This document shows, in pieces, positions 17,718-27,217 of a DNA stretch of 64,000 bases. Positions within the stretch are counted from its first letter, which is position 1; each line of letters opens with the position of its first letter. The notes under the pieces were generated by a model, which made no database searches, was not told the DNA's origin, and saw only the letters and a program-made list of their open reading frames with translations. The position numbers were made by a program, and so were the translations under genes. The stretch comes from Gimesia benthica (GTDB lineage: Bacteria; Planctomycetota; Planctomycetia; Planctomycetales; Planctomycetaceae): positions 2,329,501 to 2,393,500 of the forward strand of contig NZ_CP043930.1 in NCBI RefSeq assembly GCF_009720525.1, in the 5' to 3' direction.

Positions 17718-20700
17718 CTATTTACCGGCACTGGCCTGCTGTTCCTGTGGAACAGGGGGCGGATTAAAGCTGTGGAGCAGTTTGCCCGTTTTGGCATCCC
17801 AGACCCGCAGGACGCCATCTTCACCACCGGCAATCGCAACCGTTTCATCCCGGCTGGATGCGACGCTGTAAACGTAATCAGTAGATCCGCTCAGGTTGCG
17901 GAAATTAGAGCCGTTAGTCGTCAGGTGCATCCGCACGGTCTTGTCTCCGCCACCGCTGATGATGTTGTCACCCAGTCCCATAAATGCGATTGAGGTGACC
18001 TGCTTGGAATAACCTGAAATCGTACGCTTCTGTTCGCCGGTCTCGATATTCCAGACTTTGATCACGTTATCTGCACCCGCACTCACGATTGTGGATTCAT
18101 CCGCTTTCCAGGCCACGTCCAGCACATGGTGGGTATGACCTTCGAATGATTTCACGAATTTCCCGGATGCGACATCAAAGATTTTGACAAACTTATCAGC
18201 TGCACCGGTGAGTAATTGTTTTCCAGAACGGGAAAAACGAATTCCCAGAACGGTATCACTGTGGGCATCTCCCAGTTTTTTCACCACGTTGCCGGAGGCG
18301 ACATCAAACAGGATGACCTCACCACTTCGTGATGGATCTCCCCCACCGACGGCCAGCAGTTTGCCATCCGGGCTGAAATCCAGACAGAGTGCCCGATTCG
18401 AAATGGGGGAAGCGCCCACTTTACTGGGATCTTTGGGATCGGCTCCCAGTTGAGCAATCAGAGACCAGACAGGTTGAATGCTCTGGATCAAAATGCTCTT
18501 ATCGGCACTCCCGGAAGCGACAGTGGTCCGTGTTGTGTAAGCAACAGCAGAAATCGCTCCCGTGTGACCAGCGAGAGTATCCAGCTCTTTACCCGACTCG
18601 ACACTCCACAGTCTAACCTGCTGGCTGTCATCGCCAGTGACGACCTGCTTCCCATCTTCAGAGAATGCAACAGACTTGATCGGCGTCAGCACAGCAGCCT
18701 GTTTTTTCGCTTCTTCGAGGGCAGCGTCGACTTTCTTGGCTGTTTCATCCAGAGCGGTCTTTTCATTAGTCCGTTCTGTCAGCTGACCTTTAATTTTGGT
18801 CAGAGTACTTTCAGCCACTTTGACCGAGCGTTCTGCAGAGGTAATCTTCTTTTCTGCTGCAGTAACCGCTTCAGCCTCTTTCTTGGCTGCAGCATCTGCA
18901 TCAGCAACTTTTTTATCGGCAGCTTTGGTATCCGGTTTAGACTCAGCCAGTTTCTTCGCAGCAGCAACCGCGGCATCTGCTTTTGGCACAGCCTGTTTGG
19001 CTGTCTGGATTGCCTGAGTCACGGTCTTTTCATCGTTGGTCTTTTTCTGCTGAGCAGCTGTCAGCTTTTTCTGAACCGCATCGAAGTCTGCCTGAGCTTT
19101 TGCGACGGCGTCCTTCTTTTTCTGCTCGCCTTCTTTATCCGCTGGATCGGGTTTAATCGCATTAGCGGCATCCAGGGCTTTCTTCGCAGCATCGACTTCT
19201 TTCTGAACAGCGGCAATCGCCTGCTGATTCTGCTCATTGGTCGTTTTCAGCTTGGCTTCTGCATCAGCAACTGCTTTATCCGCAGCTGCCTTCTGTGCAG
19301 CCGCAGCTTTCACAGCGTCTTCACCTTTCTTCTTATGATCAGCAATCAGCTTGGCAAGTTCATCCTGAGCCGCTTTCAATTTCTGGGCAGCTTCATCGGA
19401 TTTCTTCTTGGCTTCCGGAAGTGCTTTTTTCGCAGCATCCAGTTCTTCATTCCGTTTTTTCAACTCCGCTTCACGGTCCTTAACGTTCTTGTCTGCTGCC
19501 TTGACGGCGGCATCTGCCAGGGCCACTTGCTGTTTGGTAACGGTCTGTGTTTCGGTTGCCAGTACCAGCTGACGTTCCTTACTCAAGTCTCCACGGAACT
19601 CTTTCAGCATTTTGCCATCACTCAACTGCCAGATTTTACCGGTACCGTTGACTGAGACAGAAACAAGGTTTTTCCCATCTGGACTGACATCAACATCAGT
19701 CACAGGAGCACCATGGCTGATTGAACGAATCTGCTTCTTACCAGCCAGATCCCAGACACGCACCGTACCGTCTTCACTACCAGAGACAAGTTGTGTACCG
19801 GCGGGCAGGACCAGTTTCAAAGACGAGACTGGTTTTGCATGTCCTTTTAGTTCAAACAGGGGAGCGGGTGTTTCCGGAGCCTTCTCCCCTTCTTTGGGAG
19901 CAGGAATCGTCATAGGCCAGACGTAAATGCTGTTATTGGCACTACCGGCAATCACCTGTGAACCGTCTTTACTGACGGTCAGGGCGCTGATTACCGCAGG
20001 AGTTTTCATGGTTGAAATCTGTTTTCCATCGGCCGCATTCCAGACCCGCAGGCTCTGATCAGCCGAAGAGGTCACAACTTTAGAACGATCGGGAGTGAAA
20101 GCCAGTCCCTGAACGGCTCCTGTGTGCCCTTTGAGATCGACCAGCTTCGTTCCTTCAGGCAGCTTCCAGAGTGAAACTGTATTGTCAGCGGTTGCAACCG
20201 CCAGAACGCTTCGGTCCGCATTGAGAGCAATCCCGGTCACAGCAGCAGGCAGATCTACTTTTTTGACCACATTCCCCAGTGATTTTTTCCAGAGCTTAAC
20301 AACGCGATACCCACCTGAGGCGAGCAGGCTGCCATCGTTGTTAAATGCCAGTGAATGAACAAAGTCACGATGAGCGGCTCCCTGCGGATAGAAGGGTTTA
20401 CCGTCTTTCTGCAGTTTCAACAGTGCCGGATCATTCAGTACGGCGACCTCACTGCCAGCAGCCAGATCGTAAACGGCAATTCGGTTTGCCCGACCTACGG
20501 CTGCATAACGGGCCCAGGGTGAGAGTGCGGTACTGTAAATCGAGTTCAATCCCGGAGGCAGTGACTGCCAGGCAACTCCGGCATCAGCCGACTTGCCGCT
20601 GGACTTTGCTCCTTCCAGAATCCACTGGCGCAGAATCCAGACTTCTTTTGGAGTCAGTGCCTTGGCGCCAACCTTGTTCGGCAGTGGCGGCATGAAGCTC

Positions 20701-21011
20701 TCTTCGGTGCGGGAAGCAACCTGATAGAGGTAGCTGTCGTCCGGCTTGCCGGGAACGACGGAAGCACCACTGTCGCCCCCTTTGATCAGGTCTTCAACGT
20801 TCTCCAGAACGAGCGAGCCCTCTTTTTTGGCAACGTTATGACAGGCGATGCAGTTTGCATCCAGAATGGGAAAGACATCCTTTTCAAAGCTGACAGGACG
20901 GCCTAAATCGACTTTTTCTGGTTTGATCGGCTTTTCTTCCGCCACTGCCACACTGGTGGCAACAAAGACTGCAGCCAACATCATACCTAAACTGGCAAAC
21001 CGGTTCCGCAT
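17718..21011 (-). CDS. Exported cytochrome c / WD40 protein with inserted coiled coil
   Basis: A 1,097-residue exported protein. Signal peptide about 1-24 (cleavage after AVA). Haem-c attachment motif CIACH at 54-58 with a candidate Met ligand near 107 (SFMPPLPNK), the planctomycete cytochrome PSC1-type arrangement. WD40 repeats run from about 155 to 465 (SLAFNNDGSLLASGG, VVTSSADQSLRVWN). From about 475 to 770 comes a Lys/Ala/Glu-rich helical segment without Pro or Gly, almost surely coiled coil. WD40 repeats resume from about 775 to the end (SVAFSEDGKQVVTGD). Start 21011 is set by GAGGGG with 6-nt spacing and the signal peptide. Function is unknown; likely a periplasmic scaffold with a redox haem. 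It lies 81 nt after the PPC-domain gene. Confidence 0.88.
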   Translation of the reverse strand: MRNRFASLGMMLAAVFVATSVAVAEEKPIKPEKVDLGRPVSFEKDVFPILDANCIACHNVAKKEGSLVLENVEDLIKGGDSGASVVPGKPDDSYLYQVASRTEESFMPPLPNKVGAKALTPKEVWILRQWILEGAKSSGKSADAGVAWQSLPPGLNSIYSTALSPWARYAAVGRANRIAVYDLAAGSEVAVLNDPALLKLQKDGKPFYPQGAAHRDFVHSLAFNNDGSLLASGGYRVVKLWKKSLGNVVKKVDLPAAVTGIALNADRSVLAVATADNTVSLWKLPEGTKLVDLKGHTGAVQGLAFTPDRSKVVTSSADQSLRVWNAADGKQISTMKTPAVISALTVSKDGSQVIAGSANNSIYVWPMTIPAPKEGEKAPETPAPLFELKGHAKPVSSLKLVLPAGTQLVSGSEDGTVRVWDLAGKKQIRSISHGAPVTDVDVSPDGKNLVSVSVNGTGKIWQLSDGKMLKEFRGDLSKERQLVLATETQTVTKQQVALADAAVKAADKNVKDREAELKKRNEELDAAKKALPEAKKKSDEAAQKLKAAQDELAKLIADHKKKGEDAVKAAAAQKAAADKAVADAEAKLKTTNEQNQQAIAAVQKEVDAAKKALDAANAIKPDPADKEGEQKKKDAVAKAQADFDAVQKKLTAAQQKKTNDEKTVTQAIQTAKQAVPKADAAVAAAKKLAESKPDTKAADKKVADADAAAKKEAEAVTAAEKKITSAERSVKVAESTLTKIKGQLTERTNEKTALDETAKKVDAALEEAKKQAAVLTPIKSVAFSEDGKQVVTGDDSQQVRLWSVESGKELDTLAGHTGAISAVAYTTRTTVASGSADKSILIQSIQPVWSLIAQLGADPKDPSKVGASPISNRALCLDFSPDGKLLAVGGGDPSRSGEVILFDVASGNVVKKLGDAHSDTVLGIRFSRSGKQLLTGAADKFVKIFDVASGKFVKSFEGHTHHVLDVAWKADESTIVSAGADNVIKVWNIETGEQKRTISGYSKQVTSIAFMGLGDNIISGGGDKTVRMHLTTNGSNFRNLSGSTDYVYSVASSRDETVAIAGGEDGVLRVWDAKTGKLLHSFNPPPVPQEQQASAGK

Positions 21012-21092
21012 AACATGCCCCTCTGATATCACTGTTTCAACAGCTGTAAACAAACAACTGTCTGTATTGGAATCTCTATAAGTCTGGATTTC

Positions 21093-23894
21093 TTACTTGG
21101 TCACTTTCAGCTTAATGGGCGCGTCAACCAGTGCTTCTCCTGAGAAGTCAGCTTTAGCACGCACAACCATATTCGCCAGATCGCCTTCAGTGGCATCCGC
21201 AGCAGCCTTAATTGGAATGGTGACTTCCGTTTTATCGGCTGGTATCTGCACAGTCTCTGCGGTGACCCCGGCTACTCCCGGTGGAAGAGGCAGGGTCAGT
21301 TCGACCGGTCCTTTAAAATCGTTGATACGCTTGATCGTTGCTTTGACATCGATGGAAGCTCCTTTCTTAAGAGCTCCCCCACCCGGCACATTCAGGCTCA
21401 GTGTCACTGGTGCAGGCTGTACTCGAATCACAAGCGGTGTCGAAGGTGCGTAGACTTTAATTTTCTTAGGTGCGGCAGCCTTTTCGGCATCGGCCACCTT
21501 CTTATCAGCAGCTTTCTTCGCAGCATCAGCGGCTTTCACCTGTGCATCCGCGGTTTTGATTTCTTCATCAGCCTTGGCCTGCTCTGTCTTTTTCTGTTCT
21601 GCTGTTTTGTCAGAGGCCTTGGCGATTTCTTCGCGTTTTTTCTTCGCAGCAGCCAGAGCAGCTTGCGCATCTTTCAGTTTTTTGTCTGCTTCGGCCTGCT
21701 CTTTTTTGGCTTCATCAACCTGAGCGGGATTCCGCCGATAAGAAACGTCAACTGTCGATTGCAGGTAGGTGGTATAAACCCCGGGTTTCGCATTTTCTTT
21801 GACAAATACCTGGAAGAGTTCGTCCTGCTTGCCTTTGGCGATCGTTTTGTTTTGCGTTGTGATGTTGCTGTTCTTAGGAACCCCATTCCATGCCAGGGCG
21901 ACAGCTTCATCAAAACCGGTCCGCTTCAGAACTTTGACGGGTACCAGGATCTGACGTCCCTGATTTGCTTTGACTTCAGCAACATCGGCGACCACCTGAT
22001 AGGGGGCGACTTCATCAATTACTGACAGCACCAGTGAGCGGGCAATGCGGGCTTCCGCACGAATATTATTAGCAACGGGACGCAGAACTGTAGCAGCTCG
22101 AGCAACACGTTCCAGCTTTTTGGAATCAGCGCCAGTTGCAGTCCCCACGATTTCAATCGGTCCAGACCAAGGCTTGGCAGATTCCTCTGCGGTAAGAATC
22201 ATTTCCGCAGTGTTATCTCCAGGACCAATCGTAGCAGCCTTGCAGGAGACTCCGGCAGGCAGTCCCTTCACAGAAAGTTCAATCGTCTCGTTGAACCCAT
22301 CCTGCTTGAGCGCCATGATGTCGATCTTGAATGAATCCCCTTTGCGTAAGGTGATCCCGGCAGGAGAACCACCTGTATTGACTGCCTGGGGATACAGGGG
22401 CAACGCCGCCAGACGGAAGTCCGGCTTGGGTTCGCGAATGACTGCCCGATACACCATCCGGGGATGGCCGCGGGTCTCGAACTGCAGGTCCCGCAGAGTG
22501 ACGCGGTACTCCCCGTCTGCAGGTGCAGTAAACAGGTAATAAGGATCGTCTGTGCGTGTGTCGAACAGTTTGTCTCCCAGGTCAGGAAAGACGCTGGTGG
22601 CTCCGACGTTCGCAATCCGCTTGAATGTCTCTTTGCCCTCTTTATCTTTGATTACCTGGTCAACGACAATCACCGGATCCATGACAATTCCGTTTCGCTG
22701 ACCGAAGACTTCAATCGAATATTTCTGCTTTGCTTTTCCCTGAAATCGGAAGGCGTCTGTGTCATTCTTAGCTTCGAACTGCCCCACAAATTCACCTGGC
22801 AGAGTCAGAGTTTCCTCTTTGGTCTGTTCATCCCGAATAATTTTGCCATCAGCAAAATAGATTGTCACGGGGTTGGAGCTTCCGGCAGGTGAATTCCAGA
22901 CATACGAGAAACCATCGGCACTGACCTCGTGTGGAAAGCCCTGTTCGCCCATTTCGAGAGTAGTGGCTTTCGCCGGCAGCGCGACGGATACCTGCACTTC
23001 CTGGAGTGGTTTATCATCAATACTCCAGTCTGAGAGTTTTCCGCCTGGCAGGTTATAACCATATAGAGTGAACTGCTCCGTGGCTCCCGGCGTACCTGAA
23101 GGAGGCATAATGAATTCGATGTGCGGTTTTTTATGAACTCCCAGACGATAAATATACTGGGCTCCACCTGAGTAAGTCAGGTCATGCACTTTCACCAGAT
23201 AAGTTCCATCCTGAGGCAGAGTCAGGTTGATATAGGGGTCGTGACGGAACGTATCACGTTCGCTGACCAGACGCCGCTGATCGGGCCCATAGACTTCCAC
23301 AAGCGCCACCATTGGAGAATCAATGCGTGCTGCGCGACAGTTGACGGAAACCTTCTCTCCCTTTTTACCAGGAAAAGAGAAGTAATCGACATCGGTTGCA
23401 CTTTGCAGAGTCGCGTTGATGACCGAATCCATGGCCATCGCCGTTGGTTGTGCCGGTGTATTATTGGGTTCAGCTTCCGCTTTTTCCGGAAGGTCCCCTA
23501 CGACGAATGACCGTGGGTTACTGATACCAAACAGACCATGTGCCCGAACATCATAGACGCCCGCAGGTACATCTTTGCCAATCGACACCAGGAAGGTATT
23601 AGCAACGGGAACCTTCTTCCCATTACTGTCCTGAGTTTTAGCAACGGCTTTGATACCGGGATGACTGAACCAGAGACCGTCCAGTTCGTCCAGGTCCTTA
23701 CCATCTGTCACCCGTACTTCAACGGTCTGGCCTTTCTGCCCTCCCGATGGGAAGATTGCATAGATAGTTGTCTGGGGTAACTGTGCCTCTGCGGCGGGCG
23801 GATTGATTAAGGAAAACGTTCCAATCCCTGCAGCAAGAAAACAAACAAGCTTCGCAACTAAACGACGTCCGTCAAAAAATCGCGTATGCGTCAT
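21093..23894 (-). CDS. Exported PPC-domain protein with Lys/Ala-rich helix
   Basis: A 933-residue exported protein, signal peptide about 1-38 (ending PPAAEAQ). An N-terminal Ig-like region (YAIFPSGGQKGQTVEVRVTD) precedes a bacterial pre-peptidase C-terminal (PPC) domain at about 150-255 (TDVDYFSFPGKKGEKVSV) and a second PPC-like region near 365-470 (NDTDAFRFQGKAKQKYSI). Beta-sandwich domains follow, then a Lys/Ala-rich helical segment at about 720-805 resembling the one in the adjacent WD40 protein, and a final Ig-like domain. No protease motif is visible, so it is a binding or structural protein. A terminator sits between it and the upstream DUF1549 gene. Confidence 0.82.
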   Translation of the reverse strand: MTHTRFFDGRRLVAKLVCFLAAGIGTFSLINPPAAEAQLPQTTIYAIFPSGGQKGQTVEVRVTDGKDLDELDGLWFSHPGIKAVAKTQDSNGKKVPVANTFLVSIGKDVPAGVYDVRAHGLFGISNPRSFVVGDLPEKAEAEPNNTPAQPTAMAMDSVINATLQSATDVDYFSFPGKKGEKVSVNCRAARIDSPMVALVEVYGPDQRRLVSERDTFRHDPYINLTLPQDGTYLVKVHDLTYSGGAQYIYRLGVHKKPHIEFIMPPSGTPGATEQFTLYGYNLPGGKLSDWSIDDKPLQEVQVSVALPAKATTLEMGEQGFPHEVSADGFSYVWNSPAGSSNPVTIYFADGKIIRDEQTKEETLTLPGEFVGQFEAKNDTDAFRFQGKAKQKYSIEVFGQRNGIVMDPVIVVDQVIKDKEGKETFKRIANVGATSVFPDLGDKLFDTRTDDPYYLFTAPADGEYRVTLRDLQFETRGHPRMVYRAVIREPKPDFRLAALPLYPQAVNTGGSPAGITLRKGDSFKIDIMALKQDGFNETIELSVKGLPAGVSCKAATIGPGDNTAEMILTAEESAKPWSGPIEIVGTATGADSKKLERVARAATVLRPVANNIRAEARIARSLVLSVIDEVAPYQVVADVAEVKANQGRQILVPVKVLKRTGFDEAVALAWNGVPKNSNITTQNKTIAKGKQDELFQVFVKENAKPGVYTTYLQSTVDVSYRRNPAQVDEAKKEQAEADKKLKDAQAALAAAKKKREEIAKASDKTAEQKKTEQAKADEEIKTADAQVKAADAAKKAADKKVADAEKAAAPKKIKVYAPSTPLVIRVQPAPVTLSLNVPGGGALKKGASIDVKATIKRINDFKGPVELTLPLPPGVAGVTAETVQIPADKTEVTIPIKAAADATEGDLANMVVRAKADFSGEALVDAPIKLKVTK

Positions 23895-24000
23895 AATACT
23901 GCTACCAATTTTCTGGATGGAAGTTTCGGGAGGATATCAGGAGGGTACCCATACCAGCGGGAGTGGATTCCGTTAGTCTGGGATTACTGAAGTTTATTCT

Positions 24001-24046
24001 AAAAAAGCTGACAGCCCCTGTCTAAACCTAAAATGGCTGCCAGCTT
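24001..24046 (-). terminator. Terminator after the DUF1549/DUF1553 gene
   Basis: On minus-strand RNA, AGCTGGCAGCC (24035-24045) pairs over 11 positions with GGCTGTCAGCT (24006-24016), including one G-U, and a run of T follows. It separates this gene from the PPC gene, so partial read-through or a second promoter is needed for co-expression. Confidence 0.85.
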
Positions 24047-24077
24047 AAATTTCAGAGAGATTTATCAGAATTCCAAT

Positions 24078-26612
24078 TTAGTGGTTAAACAGGAATTCTT
24101 TAGTGTTGATCAGCGCCCAGATAATATCTTCGTAGGCGATCTGTGGTTTCTCTTTATGCCGAGCGATATAGGACAGAGCAAATTTCATTTCTTCATCCTT
24201 GGGAGCACGGGCATAAACCCAGCGATACAGTTCATTGACCTTTTCTTCATCGGTACGTTTCGTATCCTTGGCGAGCATGGCAGCCCGACCAGAAGCACCG
24301 GTGATTTTGTCCTGGACTTCCTTACTGTTCAGCAGGTGCAGACTCTGAGCCAGGTTGGCACTTTGAGAACGTTCGCACTCGCAGGCAGTATCTGCCTGTG
24401 GCTGGCCAAATACCTTGAGGAAGTAAGGAGCAGATGTTGCATCGGTAATCTGGATTGCCTTTGTTTCAGCGGGCAGACCAGAGAATCGCTGCGAGGAGTT
24501 CGTTACCTGATGGAAGACGTCATACAGTACTTCTGCCGTGAGTCGTTTGGGGTAATAACGGGAGAAGTTCTGCTTGTCTTTCAGGTTATATTCGTTGGGC
24601 AGAGAACTGAGCTGGTAAGCATTGGAACGACAAATCTGACGTACCAGTTCTTTCAGGTCAAAACCACTCTCAACGAAGTGTTTGGCCAGACCATCCAGCA
24701 GTTCGGGGTTTGCAGGTGGGTTTGTGGCCCGCATATCATCTTCAGGCTCAACAATGCCGCGACCGAAGAAATGTTTCCAGTAGCGGTTAACCAGTGCTTT
24801 CGCGAAGAACGGATTATCCGTCCGTGAAAGCCATTGCACGAGAGCGACACGAGGATCACGTTCCGGACTGATTTCCATGGGCTGCATTCCCAGCGCGGTG
24901 GGCTTCAGATTTTCACCGGAGCGGATATTCTTGGCGGTCGCAACCCCTTCTTTGTGGTAAACGCGTTTGTCGCGGAACCCACGGGTTCCGATTGAACCGA
25001 TGGTCGGATCTTTGCTTCCCACCCGACTGAAGAAGGCAGCCAGACCATAGTAGTCATCCTGGCTCCATTTTTCGAAGGGATGGTGATGACAACGGGCACA
25101 TTGAATTCGCAGCCCCAGGAATAACTGGGCGGTGTCTTCAACCTGCTCTTCAACTGTGTTTACTTCACGATACCAGACTACAGCCGGATTCTGACGGAAC
25201 TCACCGGAAGCGGAGAGAATGTCACCGACGAATTCATTGTAAGGCTTATTTTCGTAAAGGCTGTCCCAGATCCACTGATAGAAGGCGTTCGTACCAGCAA
25301 TATCAACGGGCTGCAGTTTTTTATTCCGCAGAACCATATTCCACTTGTTGGCAAAGTAATCCGCGTAGGCAGGGCTGTCGATCAACTTATCAATCAGCTT
25401 ATCCCGCTTGGCAGGATCCTTGTCGGCCAGGAAGCTCTTGACTTCTTCTTCGCTCGGAGTGCCGCCTGTAATATCGATATACACGCGACGCATGAAGGTC
25501 GCATCATCGGCAACTGGTGAAGGTGGAATGCCCAGTTCTTTCAGTTTGCCAAAGACGGCTTCGTCGATCAGATTCTTCTTTTCTGGAAGATTTGCCACTT
25601 CGATACCCAGGGGAATCGTAGCACGGAAGGTAGAGACCTGCCCCTGATACCGTGCCATGATGGCAACTTCACCAGAGAGCTTCAATGTTTTGACCAGACC
25701 GGTTTTGTTGACTTCGGCCATTTCTGTATCGTTGGCTTCAAACAGAGCCATCCGGGTCACGTCTTCTGTAGAACCATCTGAGTAAGTCGCGATGACGGAA
25801 ATCTGCTGTTCTTCCTCCTGCCCCATGGTGCGGGTAGGAGGATAGCATTTGATTGAAGCAACGCTCCGGTCACTTTCATTCCCGTAAGGCATTCCCTGCT
25901 CAATCCAACGGTAGAGCAGTCGATATTCGTAAGAATCCTGCTTGATCAGCTTTCCACCACCATGAGGAGTCACACCAGTCCCCTTCATCAACAGCAGGCT
26001 TTCCGCTGGTGAAGTTGGAAACAGACGACGGCCACGGCCTTCTTTAACGAGGAACTCATAATCATCTTCAGGATAAAAACCGAGCAATGACAGTTTGAAT
26101 CCATTCTGACCACTGGCCTTACCATGGCAGCCACCACTGTTACAGGTCAATTTGGTAAAGATGGGCACAACCTGGTTTTTGAAGTTGATGGCATCCGGAG
26201 TCGCGATGCCGCTGATAGCGACAGGAATCGAGGCAGTCTTGCCATCTTTGGATGTCGCGACCAGGCTGGTCTCGCCATCTTTCAGTGGAGTGAGATAGCC
26301 GTCAGTGGAAATCGTTGCCATTTCCGGGTTGGCAACCTTGAAGGTTACGTCACGAGTCACATCCAGCAGTTTGCCAGTTGGCAGTACACCGGTCACGATA
26401 ACCTGCTGGCGTGAGTCCGGCCCCCGCAGTTGCAGTTTTTCAAAACCACCTGCATGTGGACCGATCTGGAGTTCCTTGAAATCCACTTTTGCTTTTTCTG
26501 CGGTGGCAGCGCGAACTTCTGTAATACCTGCTCCACTGGCAAGCAACAGGGCCAGCACGCCGCTGAGCATAAGGATCTGAGGGGTCCGAGAGCCTTGAAT
26601 TCGGAAGTCCAT
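24078..26612 (-). CDS. DUF1549/DUF1553 exported protein with haem-type motifs
   Basis: An 844-residue planctomycete-type exported protein. Signal peptide about 1-35, then a bacterial Ig-like (BIG2) domain about 75-135 (DVTFKVANPEMATISTDGYL). A PSCyt1-type motif C-X4-CH (CNSGGCHG) occurs near 155, followed by GQNGFKLSLLGF. DUF1549 lies at about 355-545 with the CxxCH-type CARCHHHPFEKW near 505; DUF1553 covers about 590-820 (NPFFAKALVNRYWKHFFGRG). RBS AGGAG, 8 nt before the ATG, fixes the start. The family is abundant in planctomycetes and often linked to polysaccharide degradation, but its reaction is not known. It is the first of three exported-protein genes on this strand. Confidence 0.9.
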   Translation of the reverse strand: MDFRIQGSRTPQILMLSGVLALLLASGAGITEVRAATAEKAKVDFKELQIGPHAGGFEKLQLRGPDSRQQVIVTGVLPTGKLLDVTRDVTFKVANPEMATISTDGYLTPLKDGETSLVATSKDGKTASIPVAISGIATPDAINFKNQVVPIFTKLTCNSGGCHGKASGQNGFKLSLLGFYPEDDYEFLVKEGRGRRLFPTSPAESLLLMKGTGVTPHGGGKLIKQDSYEYRLLYRWIEQGMPYGNESDRSVASIKCYPPTRTMGQEEEQQISVIATYSDGSTEDVTRMALFEANDTEMAEVNKTGLVKTLKLSGEVAIMARYQGQVSTFRATIPLGIEVANLPEKKNLIDEAVFGKLKELGIPPSPVADDATFMRRVYIDITGGTPSEEEVKSFLADKDPAKRDKLIDKLIDSPAYADYFANKWNMVLRNKKLQPVDIAGTNAFYQWIWDSLYENKPYNEFVGDILSASGEFRQNPAVVWYREVNTVEEQVEDTAQLFLGLRIQCARCHHHPFEKWSQDDYYGLAAFFSRVGSKDPTIGSIGTRGFRDKRVYHKEGVATAKNIRSGENLKPTALGMQPMEISPERDPRVALVQWLSRTDNPFFAKALVNRYWKHFFGRGIVEPEDDMRATNPPANPELLDGLAKHFVESGFDLKELVRQICRSNAYQLSSLPNEYNLKDKQNFSRYYPKRLTAEVLYDVFHQVTNSSQRFSGLPAETKAIQITDATSAPYFLKVFGQPQADTACECERSQSANLAQSLHLLNSKEVQDKITGASGRAAMLAKDTKRTDEEKVNELYRWVYARAPKDEEMKFALSYIARHKEKPQIAYEDIIWALINTKEFLFNH

Positions 26613-27217
26613 ACGTCAAACTCCTGTGTGACTGAGTTGTTCTTTGATGAGGTCTGTCGGCAATCCAGTTTGCGAGATCTCAGGCAGACGCTACTCTCAA
26701 TTACGATTGATTATGGCAAACGCTTTGGTTGGTTTTGGTCAGGTAAGCTTTTTTAGGTAAGTTCACCAGACAGTCCTCACCGTCTGGCTAATTGTTGCGG
26801 GCAGGAGCACTCTAATTTCTTAACAGAGTTTTCCTAATACTTCAATGTATCAAAGTTGATTGAATTGTCAACATTTTAAAACCGCTTCTCATATATTTAC
26901 GAACATATGAACACACTCTAATCTGAAACAAGCCAAACTGAACCGTGACACAAATGGAAGCGTCATGACTGGTATAACCAGTTGAAATCGCCCGGTTGGC
27001 AGATCCAGACCAAAGTCTCCCCTCTTTAAAACAGGGGCGAAACTCCTGTTTTCAGTTTGAATCAAAGCGTTCTGACAAAAAGCGGATTTCTATGATTGCC
27101 AGTCAAACACACTTCTATAGAATAAAGTTAGCATAGATTTTCCTGTCAGACCTTTCTGCAGGAGAATTTTTTAAGATTCCACATTTTTTCAATTATCGGC
27201 GGCATTGAAGCACTCCC
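26613..27217. other. Divergent intergenic region, DUF1549 / ribBA
   Basis: About 600 bp without a gene. Contains a ribBA promoter candidate (27096-27123) and a hairpin AAAACAGGGG / CTCCTGTTTT (27028-27051) with a CGAAA loop. It lacks the conserved core of an FMN riboswitch, so I do not call one. Confidence 0.5.
27096..27123 (+). promoter_or_regulatory. Candidate sigma-70 promoter of ribBA
   Basis: -35 TTGCCA (27096-27101, five of six consensus bases), 16-nt spacer, -10 TAGAAT (27118-27123, five of six). Predicted leader about 88 nt. Confidence 0.55.

Noticed and set aside
18450-19655. 401-codon plus-strand frame opposite the WD40 gene
   Set aside because: It mirrors the Lys/Ala-rich coding strand: the Phe/Leu/Cys-rich translation is an artefact of a biased antisense frame.
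26941-27217. Possible FMN riboswitch before ribBA
   Set aside because: No conserved FMN element core is recognisable; only a simple hairpin at 27028-27051 is present.
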